Positions 14,407 through 23,101 are shown, counted from the first letter of the stretch. The stretch: 64,000 nucleotides of DNA from Micromonospora okii (GCF_020884795.1 NZ_BBZF01000023.1:62001-126000); one strand, 5' to 3'. Made by a program: numbers and translations. Notes: generated by a model from the sequence alone, not told the origin.

Positions 14407-15833
14407 GCCGCCCCCACCGCCTCGCGGGTGAGGGTGACCCGCCGGTCGGCCAGCGCCGCGACGAAGTCCGGGTCGTGGGTGACGGTGACGACGCCGTGCC
14501 CGGCGTCGCGCAGCTCGGCGAAGAGGTCGACCAGCTCCAGCCAGGTCCGCCGGTCCTGGCCGAAGGTGGGCTCGTCGCAGACCAGCAGCCGGGGCGCGGT
14601 GGCCAGGGCCGTCGCCACGCTCAGCCGCCGCGCCTGCCCACCCGAGAGGGTGTACGGGTTGGCGCGCGCCAGCGCCGTGAGGCGCAGCCGCTCCAGCAGC
14701 GCGTCCACGGTCGAGCGCACCGCCGGCTCCGGCTGGCCCGTGCGGCGCGGCCCCAGGGCCAACTCGTCGAAGACGGTGCCGGTGACGAACTGGTGCTCCG
14801 GGGACTGGAAGACCGACCCGATCCGGCGGGCCAGGGCGGGCGCGCGCCAGCGGTGCGGGGGAGTGCCGGCGTCCCTGCCGGCCAGCGCCCCGGTGGCCGC
14901 CACCCGACCGCCCCCGGGCCGGAGCAGGCCGCCGAGCAGCAGCGCGAGGGTGGACTTGCCCGCCCCGTTGGGGCCGAGCACGGCGAGGGCCTCGCCGGCG
15001 CGTACCGCGAGATCGGTCGCCGCGAGGCGGGGCGGCAGGGCGACCCGGTCGGCGGTGAGCAGCGTCTCGCCCGGCGGCCCGGCAGCCCGCCGGGGCGGCA
15101 CGGTCCGGCCGGGCACCCAGACCCCCTCGGCGGCGAGCGCGTCGCCGTGCGCGGCGAAGACCGCCTCCGGCGGCCCGTCGGCGCGGACCCCGCCGCCGGG
15201 CTCCAGCACCACCACCCGGTCGACCAGTGGCAGCGCCTCGGCGACCCGGTGCTCGACCAGGACCAGCGTGGTGTCGCGGCCGAGCGCGTCGACCACCGCC
15301 CGCCGGACGAGCGCCGCCCCGGCGGGGTCGAGGTTGGCGGTCGGCTCGTCGAGCAGCAGCAGCCCCGGGCGCAGGGCGAGCGCCCCGGCCAGGGCGAGTC
15401 GCTGCTGCTCGCCGCCGGAGAGGGCGGCGGTGGGCCGGTCCCGGTGGTACGGGAAGCCGACGCGGCGCAGCGCCTCGTCCACCCGGGGCCAGATCTCGTC
15501 GGCCGGCACGCCCCGGTTCTCCAGGCCGAACGCGACGTCGTCGCCGCTGCGGGCCATCACGAGCTGGGTCTGCGGGTCCTGGAAGACGATCCCGACCCGT
15601 TCCCGGTCGTCGCGGGGGTCGACCCCGTCGACCTCGACGGTGCCCTCCTGCTCGCCGGAGTCGTGCGGCAGCAGCCCGGCCAGCGCGGCCAGCAGCGTGC
15701 TCTTGCCCGCCCCCGACGGCCCCAGCAGCAGCACCCGCTCACCGGCCTCGACGCGCAGGTCCACCCCCCGCACCGCCCAGGCCCGCCGCCCGGCGTGCCG
15801 CCACCCGAAGCCCCGCACCACCACGCCACCCAC
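14403..15833 (-). CDS. ykoD: Duplicated ABC ATPase of thiamine ECF transporter (YkoD type)
   Basis: One 476-aa chain holds two ABC ATPase domains, as in YkoD. Domain 1 (about 1-235) has Walker A GPSGAGKST, signature LSGGEQQRLALA and Walker B LLLLDEPTANLD. Domain 2 (about 255-476) has GPNGAGKST, LSGGQARRLSV and LLVCDEPTFGQD. Both have intact catalytic sites. It drives uptake with ykoE and ykoC, 27 bp after ykoE and overlapping ykoC by 4 bp. The N-terminus starts directly with the first ABC domain. Confidence 0.93.
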   Translation of the reverse strand: MGGVVVRGFGWRHAGRRAWAVRGVDLRVEAGERVLLLGPSGAGKSTLLAALAGLLPHDSGEQEGTVEVDGVDPRDDRERVGIVFQDPQTQLVMARSGDDVAFGLENRGVPADEIWPRVDEALRRVGFPYHRDRPTAALSGGEQQRLALAGALALRPGLLLLDEPTANLDPAGAALVRRAVVDALGRDTTLVLVEHRVAEALPLVDRVVVLEPGGGVRADGPPEAVFAAHGDALAAEGVWVPGRTVPPRRAAGPPGETLLTADRVALPPRLAATDLAVRAGEALAVLGPNGAGKSTLALLLGGLLRPGGGRVAATGALAGRDAGTPPHRWRAPALARRIGSVFQSPEHQFVTGTVFDELALGPRRTGQPEPAVRSTVDALLERLRLTALARANPYTLSGGQARRLSVATALATAPRLLVCDEPTFGQDRRTWLELVDLFAELRDAGHGVVTVTHDPDFVAALADRRVTLTREAVGAA

Positions 15834-15860
15834 GCCCAGCCCCCTTCCGCCCGCCGAGGG

Positions 15861-16451
15861 TCAGACCAGGGGGCGGTTCTGGGCGGCGGGGAAGCGGTCC
15901 AGGGCGCCCGTGGTGGCCAGGGCGCGGGTGAGGGCCCAGCCCCCGGCGCCGGCGATGACCGCCGCGCTGACGACGGTGAGCAGGGCGTACGGGATGCGGT
16001 AGCTCGTCAGGTCGTACTCGGTGTTCCAGACGAAGAAGTCGAACAGGGCCGCCCCGACGCCGGTGAGCGCCCCCGCGAGCACGGCGGTGGGCAGCCGGAA
16101 CGAGCGGTACCGGAACGCCGCGAAGGCCAGCTCCGCGCCGAGGCCCTGGACCAGGCCCTGCGGGATCACCGTGCCGGCCCACTGGCTGCCCAGCAGGGCG
16201 GAGACGATGGCGGCGACCGTCTCGCAGTACAGGGCCGCGCCGGGCTTGCGGATCACCAGGCCGCCCACGACGGCCGGCATCAGCCAGACGCCGTAGATGA
16301 GCGTCTGCGCGGGCGGGAAGAACGCGAACAGCCCGTCGGTGGCGCTCCAGACCATGCCCCAGGCCCAGAAGATGACGCCGAAGGCGACCGCGATCACCGA
16401 GGCGACGACGATGTCGATCGTGCGCCATCGCTGGCTGTCGGTGTGGTTCAT
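15861..16451 (-). CDS. ykoE: Thiamine/HMP ECF substrate-binding subunit (YkoE family)
   Basis: The 196-aa membrane protein with about five to six helices is the S component that binds the substrate. It starts MNHTDSQRWRTIDIVVASVI; the family-typical region FGVIFWAWGMVW and GLVQGLGAELAFAAFRYR are present. ATG 16451 is preferred over an upstream GTG-type start because the leader contains the riboswitch expression platform. It is first in the operon, about 90 bp downstream of the TPP aptamer on the minus strand. Confidence 0.93.
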   Translation of the reverse strand: MNHTDSQRWRTIDIVVASVIAVAFGVIFWAWGMVWSATDGLFAFFPPAQTLIYGVWLMPAVVGGLVIRKPGAALYCETVAAIVSALLGSQWAGTVIPQGLVQGLGAELAFAAFRYRSFRLPTAVLAGALTGVGAALFDFFVWNTEYDLTSYRIPYALLTVVSAAVIAGAGGWALTRALATTGALDRFPAAQNRPLV

Positions 16452-16541
16452 GTGATGGCTCCCAGTCCTAGGCGCGAACCAGGAGAAGACGCACGCCGCG
16501 CCCGGCAAGCCGGACGGCGGCGCGGCTGGAGGTCGACCGAA

Positions 16542-16625
<84 letters not shown>

Positions 16626-16716
16626 ATGTGAAGTTGTGTCGCCGACGCTAGCACCTGGGAAGATCGCCGGGCAAAGATGATCTCCGCCGGTCTCCGCACT
16701 GGGTAGGCTGCCGCTC

Positions 16717-17547
16717 ATGCAGGTCGAGGCACGAGGGCTGACGTTCGAGGTGCGGGCCGGCGGGCCGGCCGAGGGCGAGACGGTGCTGCTGCTGCACGGC
16801 TTCCCGCAGCACGCGGGCGAGTGGGACGGGGTGACGCCCGCGCTGCACGCCGCCGGGCTGCGCACGTACGCGCCCGACCAGCGCGGATACTCCCCGCTGG
16901 CCCGGCCCGAGGCGGTCGGGGCGTACCGGATCCCCGAGCTGGTCGCCGACGCGGCGGCCCTGCTCGACGCGCTCGGCGTGACCGCCGCGCACGTGGTCGG
17001 CCACGACTGGGGCGCGATCGTGGCGTGGGGGCTGGCCGCCGCCCACCCGGACCGGGTGCGCACCCTGACCGCCGTGTCGGTCCCGCACCCCGCCGCCATG
17101 GCGCACGCCCTGGCCACCGACACCGAGCAGAAGGCCCGCTCGTCGTACATCGCCCTGTTCCGCAGGCCGGGCAAGGCAGAGAAGGTGCTGCTGGCGCTGC
17201 GGGCCGCCGCCCTGCGCAAGCTGCTCGGCGGGGTCGGCGACGCCACCCGGGTCGCCCGGTACGCCGACCCGATGCGCGCCCCCGGCGCGCTGACGGCCGC
17301 CCTGAACTGGTACCGGGCGATGTCGCGGGCCGACCTCGCGGCGGTCGGGCCGGTGCCGGTGCCGACCACGTTCGTCTGGAGCGACCGGGACGTCGCCATC
17401 GGCCGGGCCGCCGCCGAGGCGTGCGCCGCCCACGTCACCGGCGACTACCGCCTCGTCACGCTGGCCGGCGTCTCGCACTGGATCCCCGACGCGGCACCCG
17501 GCCCGCTGGCCGAGGCGATCCTGGCCCGTACGGGCGACGGGCGGTGA
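16717..17547 (+). CDS. Alpha/beta hydrolase, epoxide-hydrolase-like
   Basis: 276-aa alpha/beta hydrolase. The oxyanion-hole motif LLLHGFPQH is near residue 29, and the nucleophile motif GHDWGAIVAWGL (about 93-104) has Asp as the nucleophile, pointing to epoxide hydrolase or dehalogenase chemistry rather than esterase. A late His lies in VSHWIPDAAP, and a cap region follows the nucleophile. It starts at ATG 16717. The SIS gene follows 56 bp after its stop and may be cotranscribed. Confidence 0.88.
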   Translation: MQVEARGLTFEVRAGGPAEGETVLLLHGFPQHAGEWDGVTPALHAAGLRTYAPDQRGYSPLARPEAVGAYRIPELVADAAALLDALGVTAAHVVGHDWGAIVAWGLAAAHPDRVRTLTAVSVPHPAAMAHALATDTEQKARSSYIALFRRPGKAEKVLLALRAAALRKLLGGVGDATRVARYADPMRAPGALTAALNWYRAMSRADLAAVGPVPVPTTFVWSDRDVAIGRAAAEACAAHVTGDYRLVTLAGVSHWIPDAAPGPLAEAILARTGDGR

Positions 17548-17602
17548 CCCGCCGGTGGCGGAGGCCCCCGGCGAGCAGGTTCAACCGACTGACGGAGGAA
17601 GC

Positions 17603-18352
17603 ATGACGGTGAGCGCCGAGGACTACCTCGCGGTGGTGACGGAGACGATCGGCCGGGTGGCGGCCGGCCAGCGGGAGGCGGTGGGCCGGGCGGCCGACCT
17701 GATCGCCGACGCGTTGCGCGCCGACGGGGTGGTCCACGCGTTCGGCACCGGCCACTCCGAGGCCCTCGCCATGGAGATCGCCGGCCGGGCCGGTGGCCTC
17801 GTGCCGACCAACCGGATCGCGCTGCGCGACCTGGTGCTGTACGGCGGGGCGTCCGCCGACGTCCTGGGCCCGATGCTGGAGCGCGACCCGTCGGTGGCGC
17901 ACCGCCTCTACGAGCTGGCCCCGGTCAGCCCGCCGGACGTCTTCGTGGTCGCCTCCAACTCCGGCGTCAACGGGGCCGTCGTCGAGTTCGCCTCCGTGGT
18001 GAAGGAGCGGGGCCACGGCCTCGTCGCGATCACCTCGGCGCGGCACTCGGCGCAGATGACGTCCCGCCACCCGTCCGGGCGGAAGCTGACCGACTTCGCC
18101 GACGTGGTGCTGGACAACGGGGCCCCGTACGGCGACGCGACCCTGCCGCTGCCCGGCGGCGGCGCGGTCGGCGCGGTCTCCTCCATCACCGCCGCCCTGC
18201 TGGCGCAGCAGATCACGGTCGAGGTGGTGGCCCGCCTGCTCGCGGCGGGGGAGACGCCCCCGATCTACCTGTCGGCCAACATCGCCGGTGGCGACGAGCA
18301 CAACAACGCCCTGGAGGCCCGGTACGCCGGCCGCATCCGCCGGGGCTCCTGA
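17603..18352 (+). CDS. SIS-domain protein (sugar phosphate isomerase-like)
   Basis: 249-aa protein with a SIS fold: HAFGTGHSEALAMEIAGRAGG near residue 40 and FVVASNSGVNGAVVEFA near residue 115 match the phosphosugar-binding loops, and TSARHSAQMTSRHPSG follows. It resembles the UPF0309 group, probably acting on phosphorylated amino sugars, but the substrate is unknown. ATG 17603 is preferred over upstream GTG 17555 because GGAGGA lies 5 bases before it. A strong hairpin follows at 18408. Confidence 0.85.
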   Translation: MTVSAEDYLAVVTETIGRVAAGQREAVGRAADLIADALRADGVVHAFGTGHSEALAMEIAGRAGGLVPTNRIALRDLVLYGGASADVLGPMLERDPSVAHRLYELAPVSPPDVFVVASNSGVNGAVVEFASVVKERGHGLVAITSARHSAQMTSRHPSGRKLTDFADVVLDNGAPYGDATLPLPGGGAVGAVSSITAALLAQQITVEVVARLLAAGETPPIYLSANIAGGDEHNNALEARYAGRIRRGS

Positions 18353-18407
18353 CCGCGTTGGACGGTGGCGTGCGGACGGTTTCGCCGCGCGCCCCGTGGG
18401 GCAAAGG

Positions 18408-18443
18408 CGATGCTGCCGGCGGGCCCCTCCGCCGGCAGCATCG
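18408..18443 (+). terminator. Hairpin terminator after SIS gene
   Basis: CGATGCTGCCGGCGG pairs perfectly with CCGCCGGCAGCATCG across a short loop and is followed by TCTTCCCC. It lies 56 bp after the SIS stop and just before the ribosome site of the next gene. Confidence 0.75.
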
Positions 18444-18462
18444 TCTTCCCCGGAGGTAGCGC

Positions 18463-18951
18463 GTGTCGAAGGAAACCGAGAGGCAGCGCTGGCAGCGCAA
18501 CTTCGCCGACCTGCTGCAGGAGTTGCGGGTCGCGCAGACAGGCGTGCAGATCCTCTTCGCCTTCCTGCTGACGCTGCCGTTCAGCAACGGCTTCACCCGG
18601 ACGTCCGAGTTCCAGAAGGACGTCTACATCGTCGCGCTGCTGTCGGCCGCCGCCGCCACCGCGATGATCATTTCTCCGGTCGCGTTCCACCGGGCGCTGT
18701 TCCGGCAGGGGCGCAAGCCGGAACTGGTCCGGTTCGCCCACCGGATGGCCACGGGCGGGCTCGCGTTCATGCTCGTCGCGATGGTCAGCGCGGTCCTGCT
18801 GATCACCGACTTCGTCCTGGACCGGGGCATCGCCTTCGTGCTCACCGGGGTCACCGCCCTGTGGTTCCTGACCTTCTGGATGTTCCTGCCGTTCGCGCGC
18901 CGCAACTGGGGCGATGACGACATCGACGACGATGACGACATCCCGAACTGA
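18463..18951 (+). CDS. DUF6328-like four-helix membrane protein
   Basis: The 162-aa product starts at GTG 18463 behind GGAGGT. The soluble N-terminus RQRWQRNFADLLQELRVAQTGVQ leads into four predicted membrane helices, including VQILFAFLLTLPF, VALLSAAAATAMII, FMLVAMVSAVLLI and ALWFLTFWMFLPF. It ends with an unusual acidic tail, DDDIDDDDDIPN. The pattern matches a small actinobacterial membrane family of unknown function. Palindromic element copy B follows directly. Confidence 0.8.
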   Translation: MSKETERQRWQRNFADLLQELRVAQTGVQILFAFLLTLPFSNGFTRTSEFQKDVYIVALLSAAAATAMIISPVAFHRALFRQGRKPELVRFAHRMATGGLAFMLVAMVSAVLLITDFVLDRGIAFVLTGVTALWFLTFWMFLPFARRNWGDDDIDDDDDIPN

Positions 18952-18956
18952 GTAAG

Positions 18957-19013
18957 GCGTAAGGAAGGGCCCCCTGTTAACGCTTTCTGCATAGCAGGGG
19001 GCCCTTCCTAACC
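18957..19013 (+). repeat. Dispersed palindromic element, copy B
   Basis: Best-preserved copy. Left arm TAAGGAAGGGCCCCCTG and right arm CAGGGGGCCCTTCCTA pair almost perfectly around TTAACGC...GCATAG. It lies between two convergent genes (ends at 18951 and 19024) and could act as a bidirectional terminator. Confidence 0.9.
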
Positions 19014-19023
19014 AGGAGGTGGC

Positions 19024-19629
19024 TCAGCGGCGCGCCCGCAGCCCCAGCCCGCGCAGCTCCAGCTCGGCCAGCGCGTCGACCGTGGCGTCGTCGCCCCGCC
19101 GCCACGCCTCGGCCACGTCCGGCGCGATGCGGGTCAGCCTCCCGATCGGCTGGCCCGCCAGCGCGCGCAGGGCCAGCAGGTCCCGCCCCGCCGGCGCGGC
19201 GGCCAGCGCCTTCGCCGAGGCGGCCCGGCGCATCCAGCGCAGCCGCAGCGGCAGCCAGCCGAACAGCACCAACCCGAGCGGGAAGACCAGCACCGCCAGG
19301 GCCAGCGCCAGGGCGAGCTGACCGACCAGCTCCTGCTGGTCCCGGCCCGCCTCGGCCATGGCACGGGCGGCCTCGGCGGCCTTCGTGAAGGGGGCGGTCA
19401 GCTCGTCGCCGACCAGGGGCACCCGGCGGACCTTGCCGCCCGCGTCGGCCAGGTTGTCGGCCAGGCCGCCGCCGGCCCCCTCCAGCTTCTCCCCGGGTAC
19501 GGAGAGCTTGCGCACCAGGTCGTGCACCCAGAGCGCGAAGCGGATCGCGGCGTACACCCAGACGACGACGAGCAGGTCGGTCAGGAGCTGGCGGACGGCG
19601 GTCGGGAAGCGATCGGCGTAGATCTTCAC
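19024..19629 (-). CDS. Hypothetical membrane protein
   Basis: 201-aa protein, GTG start at 19629. It has an N-terminal helix (LLTDLLVVVWVYAAIRFALWV), a middle Gly/Ala-rich soluble part, a second hydrophobic stretch (LALALALAVLVFPLGLVLFGWLPL) and a soluble C-terminal domain (GRLTRIAPDVAEAWRRGDDATVDALAELELR). The topology fits a two-helix membrane protein with cytoplasmic ends. I do not recognise a characterised family. It lies 123 bp from zur, separated by a duplicated 30-bp segment. Confidence 0.75.
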   Translation of the reverse strand: MKIYADRFPTAVRQLLTDLLVVVWVYAAIRFALWVHDLVRKLSVPGEKLEGAGGGLADNLADAGGKVRRVPLVGDELTAPFTKAAEAARAMAEAGRDQQELVGQLALALALAVLVFPLGLVLFGWLPLRLRWMRRAASAKALAAAPAGRDLLALRALAGQPIGRLTRIAPDVAEAWRRGDDATVDALAELELRGLGLRARR

Positions 19630-19693
19630 GCCGCACAGCGTGCCACGCCCGCCACCGGCAGGCACGGGTCGGAATCGTCAGCCGGCGCGAACG

Positions 19694-19760
19694 GCGCCCC
19701 GGCCCGTGGGCGCGCTCAGCCGGACGCGAAGCGCCCCGGCCCGTGGGCGCGCTCAGCCGG
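19694..19760. repeat. 30-bp direct duplication at the 3' end of zur
   Basis: The segment beginning GCGCCCCGGCCCGTGGGC occurs at 19694-19723 and again at 19731-19760. The second copy includes the stop codon of zur, so the first looks like a duplicated gene end. Confidence 0.85.
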
Positions 19761-20148
19761 CGCAGGCCGGGCAGGTGCCGAAGATCTCCAGGGTGTGGCT
19801 GACGTCCGAGTAGCCGTGCTGCGCCGCCACCCGCTCCGCCCACGTCTCCACCGCCGGCCCGGCGACCTCGACGGTGCGCCCGCACGCCCGGCACACCAGG
19901 TGGTGGTGGTGCCCCTCGCTGCACCGGCGGTAGAGGTGCTCGCCGCCGGGCGGGCGCATCACGTCGACCTCGCCCGCGTCGGCCAGCCCCTGCAGCGTGC
20001 GGTAGACCGTGGTCAGCCCCACCCGGTCGCCGCGCTGGCGGAGCATGGCGTGCAGCTCCTGGGCGCTGTGGAACCCCTCGACCTCGGCCAGCAGCGCGCT
20101 CACGGCCGAGCGTTGCCGGGTGTTGCGGACGGCGGCGCCCTCGGTCAC
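19753..20148 (-). CDS. zur: Fur-family regulator, probably the zinc sensor Zur
   Basis: 131-aa winged-helix metalloregulator. Seen: VRNTRQRSAVSALLAEVEGFHSAQELH, the DNA-contacting GLTTVYRTLQGLADAGEVD, the His-rich EGHHHHLVCRACGR, and a second CxxC in GTCPACAG; the two CxxC pairs are the structural zinc site. GTG 20148 overlaps the arsR stop (GTGA). The pair arsR-zur mirrors smtB-furB in mycobacteria, and znuABC lies directly upstream, supporting zinc over iron sensing. A longer in-frame N-terminal extension is Arg-rich shadow. Confidence 0.9.
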   Translation of the reverse strand: MTEGAAVRNTRQRSAVSALLAEVEGFHSAQELHAMLRQRGDRVGLTTVYRTLQGLADAGEVDVMRPPGGEHLYRRCSEGHHHHLVCRACGRTVEVAGPAVETWAERVAAQHGYSDVSHTLEIFGTCPACAG

Positions 20149-20444
20149 GATGCCTCCCCGGCGTGACTGACCGCGTCGGCCACGATGTGCGCGACGTGCT
20201 CGTCGACCAGCTCGTACGCGATCTCGCGCCCCCGCCGGGAGCCACGGACGACGCCGGCGCCGCGCAGCACCCGCAGGTGCTGCGAGACCAGCGGCTGCGC
20301 GGCCCCGAGCTTCTCCACCAGCTCGTGTACGCACCGTTCACCCTGCGCCAGTTCGCTCACGATCGCCAGTCGGATGGGGGCCGAGAGGGCGCGCAGCAGC
20401 TCGCCCGCGCCCTCGTAGCCCTCGTAGCCTGATTCGCCGGTCAC
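20145..20444 (-). CDS. ArsR/SmtB-family metalloregulator
   Basis: 99-aa winged-helix repressor: LLRALSAPIRLAIVSELAQGERCVHELVEKLGAAQPLVSQHLRVLRGAGVV is the ArsR HTH. The C-terminal helix VDEHVAHIVADAVSH carries Asp/His residues at SmtB-type alpha-5 metal sites, so zinc sensing is likely. GTG start 20444. A 29-bp dyad (20448-20476) sits immediately upstream and is the likely operator for self-control of the arsR-zur pair. Confidence 0.88.
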   Translation of the reverse strand: MTGESGYEGYEGAGELLRALSAPIRLAIVSELAQGERCVHELVEKLGAAQPLVSQHLRVLRGAGVVRGSRRGREIAYELVDEHVAHIVADAVSHAGEAS

Positions 20445-20447
20445 CCC

Positions 20448-20476
20448 GTAACGGTAACCAATTCCGTTGCCGTTAC
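20448..20476. promoter_or_regulatory. Candidate ArsR/SmtB operator dyad
   Basis: Outer half-sites GTAACGG (20448-20454) and CCGTTAC (20470-20476) are perfect complements and the interior continues the symmetry partially (AAC...GTT). It overlaps the region just before the GTG of arsR, between it and znuB. Size and spacing resemble a 12-n-12 SmtB-type site. Confidence 0.65.
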
Positions 20477-20486
20477 GGGCGCGGCC

Positions 20487-21353
20487 TCAGCCGAGCACCA
20501 CCTCGTGCGGCTCCGGGGCCGGCGTCGCGGCCTCGGCGCGGCGGCGGCGCAGCGCCCGCCGGCCGGCGGCGGCGAGCGCCACGACCAGGAAGGAGGCGAT
20601 CGCCAGCAGCACCACCGACGCGCCGGGGGCGGTGTCGGCGTTGGCGGCCACCCACACCCCGGAGCCGGCGGCGAAGAGCCCGAGGGCCATCGCCGCCGCC
20701 ATCGTGGTGCGGAAGCCCCGGGTGACCTGTTGGGCGGTGGCCACCGGCACCACCATCAGCGCGCTGATCAGCAGCACCCCGACCGCCCGCATGGCGATCG
20801 TCACGGTGATCGCGGTGCCGACCGCCAGCAGCAGGTTCAGCGCCCGCACGGGCAGGCCGGCGACCCGGGCGTACTCCTCGTCGTGGCACACGGCGAACAG
20901 CGCCGGGCGCAGCGCCAGCATGGTGACCAGGAGCGCCACGCCGAGCACCACGATGGTGGTCAGGTCGCGCGGCGAGATCGTGGTCAACGACCCGAAGAGG
21001 TACGCGTTGAGGTTCGCGCTGGTCGCGTCCGAGAGCCCCACCAGCATCACCCCGCCGGCGATCCCCCCGTAGAACAGCAGCGCCAGCGCGAGGTCCCCGG
21101 AGGTGCGTCCCCGCGCCCGGACCAGCTCGATGGCGACCGCGCCGAGCGTCGCCACGACCACCGCCACCAGCACCGGGGACCGGTTGAGCAGCAGCCCCGC
21201 GCCCACGCCCGTGAGCGCCACGTGCCCGATCCCGTCGCCGATCAGCGTCAGCCGACGCTGCACGAGGTAGATGCCGAGCGCCGGGGCGGCCAGGCCGATG
21301 ACCAGCGCGGCGATCAGGGCGCGCTGCATGAAGGGGTACTGGAAAAGCTCCAT
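20487..21353 (-). CDS. znuB: Zinc ABC transporter permease ZnuB
   Basis: ABC-3 family membrane permease, 288 aa, with about eight helices. MELFQYPFMQRALIAALVIGL at the N-terminus and LIGDGIGHVALTGVGAGLLL match family patterns, as does the late RAVGVLLISALMVVPVATA. It starts 2 bp after the znuC stop and ends 42 bp before arsR. Substrate assignment to zinc follows from the ZnuA His-rich loop and the Zur-like neighbour; manganese cannot be strictly excluded. Confidence 0.93.
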   Translation of the reverse strand: MELFQYPFMQRALIAALVIGLAAPALGIYLVQRRLTLIGDGIGHVALTGVGAGLLLNRSPVLVAVVVATLGAVAIELVRARGRTSGDLALALLFYGGIAGGVMLVGLSDATSANLNAYLFGSLTTISPRDLTTIVVLGVALLVTMLALRPALFAVCHDEEYARVAGLPVRALNLLLAVGTAITVTIAMRAVGVLLISALMVVPVATAQQVTRGFRTTMAAAMALGLFAAGSGVWVAANADTAPGASVVLLAIASFLVVALAAAGRRALRRRRAEAATPAPEPHEVVLG

Positions 21354-21355
21354 GC

Positions 21356-22117
21356 TCAACTGCTCCACAGCCCTGCGGGCTCGTCGGGTCCGTGCGGGTG
21401 CACGTGGTCGTGGTCGGGCTCGGCGTGGTGGCCGGCCGGCTCGGGGACCGGGCCGTCGTGGGCGATCCCGCCGTGGTGCACCACCACGGCCCGGCTGATC
21501 AGCGGTCGCAGGGGCCCCAGCTCGTGGGCCACCAGCAGCACCGTCCCGCCGCCGTCGAGGAAGCCGCGCAGCGCCCCGGCGAACGCCTCCTGGCTGGCGG
21601 CGTCGACCCCGGCGGTGGGCTCGTCGAGGACCAGCAGCTCCGGTTCGCCGGCCAGGGCCCGGGCGATCAGGGTGCGCTGCTGCTGGCCGCCGGAGAGAGT
21701 GGCCACCGGGTCGTCGGCCCGGTCGGCCAGGCCGACGGCCGCCAGCGCGGCGTCGACCGCCGCCCGGTCGGCCCGGCCCGGCGGGCGCAGCACGCCCCGG
21801 CGGGCCAGCCGACCGGAGGCCACCACCTCGCGGACCGTGGCGGGCACCCCGCCGCCGGCCCCGAGGCGCTGCGGGACGTACCCGACGCGGTGCCACCGCC
21901 GGAACCGCCGCTGCGGGACGCCGAAGAGCGAGACCGACCCGGCGTGCAGCGGGACCAGCCCGAGCACCGCGCGGATCAGGGTGGACTTGCCGGAGCCGTT
22001 CGCGCCGAGCACGGCGACCACCTCGCCGGCGTCGACGGTGAGGGAGACGTCGCGCAGCACCGGGCGGCCGTCGTAGCCGACGGCGGCGTGGGTGACGGTG
22101 ACGACGGGCGCGTTCAC
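21356..22117 (-). CDS. znuC: Zinc ABC transporter ATP-binding protein ZnuC
   Basis: 253-aa ATPase: Walker A GANGSGKST near residue 38, signature LSGGQQQRTLIARAL and Walker B LLVLDEPTAGVD. The C-terminus has an added His-rich tail (HHAEPDHDHVHPHG) typical of zinc-linked ATPases and able to bind metal. GTG 22117 overlaps the znuA stop by 4 bp. Confidence 0.94.
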   Translation of the reverse strand: MNAPVVTVTHAAVGYDGRPVLRDVSLTVDAGEVVAVLGANGSGKSTLIRAVLGLVPLHAGSVSLFGVPQRRFRRWHRVGYVPQRLGAGGGVPATVREVVASGRLARRGVLRPPGRADRAAVDAALAAVGLADRADDPVATLSGGQQQRTLIARALAGEPELLVLDEPTAGVDAASQEAFAGALRGFLDGGGTVLLVAHELGPLRPLISRAVVVHHGGIAHDGPVPEPAGHHAEPDHDHVHPHGPDEPAGLWSS

Positions 22118-23067
22118 GAGCAGTCCAACGCCGTGCGCAGGGACGCCAGGTTGGTGCGCATCACCGAGAGGTAGTCCCCGCCGTCGTCGGCGGAGAGCCC
22201 CTCCAGCGGGTCGAGCACGGCGGTGCGCGCCCCGACCTCGCGGGCGACGGTCTCGGCGACCTTCGGGCTGACCAGGGTCTCGAAGAAGATCGTCGTGGCC
22301 CCGTGCTCGCGGGACTCCCGGGCCACCTCGGCGAGGCGTCGCGGGGGCGGCTCGTCCTCCGGGGCGAGGCCGGTGAGGCCGACCTGTTCGAGCCGGTACC
22401 GCTCGGCGAGGTAGCCGAACGCGGTGTGGCTGACCACGATCTCCCGGCGCTGGCAGGTCCGCAGCCCCTCGGCGAAGTCGCGGTCGAGCCGTTCCAGGTC
22501 GGCGCGCAGCGTGCCCGCCCGGGCGGTGTAGTCGGCGGAGCGCCCCGGGTCGACCTCGGCGAGCCGCCCGGCGAGCCGGTCCGCGACGCCCGCCAGCCGG
22601 GTCGGGTCGAGCCACAGGTGCCGGTCCCTGCCCCCGGCGTGTCCGGCCTCGCCCCCGTGCGCCTCGCCGCCCCCGTGCTCGTGCCCGCCGGCGCTCGCGG
22701 GCAGCAGCGGCTGGATCGAGGCCACGTCGAAGGCCCGGTCGCCGCCGTTGATCTCGACGGCCTCGTCCACGGCCGGCTGGAAGCCGCTGAGGTAGACGAT
22801 CAGCTCGGCCCGGCTCACCTCGCCGACCTGGCCCGGGGTGAGCTCCAGGTCGTGCGGCTCGGCCCCGGGCTTGGTCAGGTTCACCACCCGCACCGCGTCG
22901 CCGCCCACCCGCTCGGTGACGAACTGGAGCGGGTAGAAGGCGGCGGCCACGTCGACCCGCTGCGGGTCGGCGCCGGTGCCCTCCTGCCCGCACGCGGCGA
23001 CCGCGCCGAGGGCGGCCAGGGCGGTCGCGGCGGCCAGGACACGCGCGGTGGGGCGGCGGAACGTCAT
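22114..23067 (-). CDS. znuA: Zinc ABC transporter substrate-binding lipoprotein ZnuA
   Basis: The 317-aa cluster A-I binding protein has a signal peptide ending in VAAC, a lipobox, so it is a surface lipoprotein. The metal loop (GGHEHGGGEAHGGEAGHAGG) between the first ligand His (EPHDLELTP) and later ligands (VSHTAFGYLAERY, then an Asp near the C-terminus) is the zinc-type His-rich insertion. ATG 23067 is preferred over an in-frame ATG 36 bases upstream because it opens a proper signal peptide. A Zur-like dyad lies just upstream at 23083-23101. Confidence 0.95.
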   Translation of the reverse strand: MTFRRPTARVLAAATALAALGAVAACGQEGTGADPQRVDVAAAFYPLQFVTERVGGDAVRVVNLTKPGAEPHDLELTPGQVGEVSRAELIVYLSGFQPAVDEAVEINGGDRAFDVASIQPLLPASAGGHEHGGGEAHGGEAGHAGGRDRHLWLDPTRLAGVADRLAGRLAEVDPGRSADYTARAGTLRADLERLDRDFAEGLRTCQRREIVVSHTAFGYLAERYRLEQVGLTGLAPEDEPPPRRLAEVARESREHGATTIFFETLVSPKVAETVAREVGARTAVLDPLEGLSADDGGDYLSVMRTNLASLRTALDCS

Positions 23068-23082
23068 GCCCCCACTCTCCGC

Positions 23083-23101
23083 GACAACGAAATTGATTGT
23101 C
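23083..23101. promoter_or_regulatory. Candidate Zur box upstream of znuA
   Basis: The 19-bp imperfect dyad GACAACGAAATTGATTGTC has perfect 5-bp outer arms (GACAA/TTGTC) and an AT-rich centre unlike the surrounding GC-rich DNA. It sits 16-34 bp before the znuA start. Zur of Actinobacteria recognises AT-rich palindromes of this type. Confidence 0.65.
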
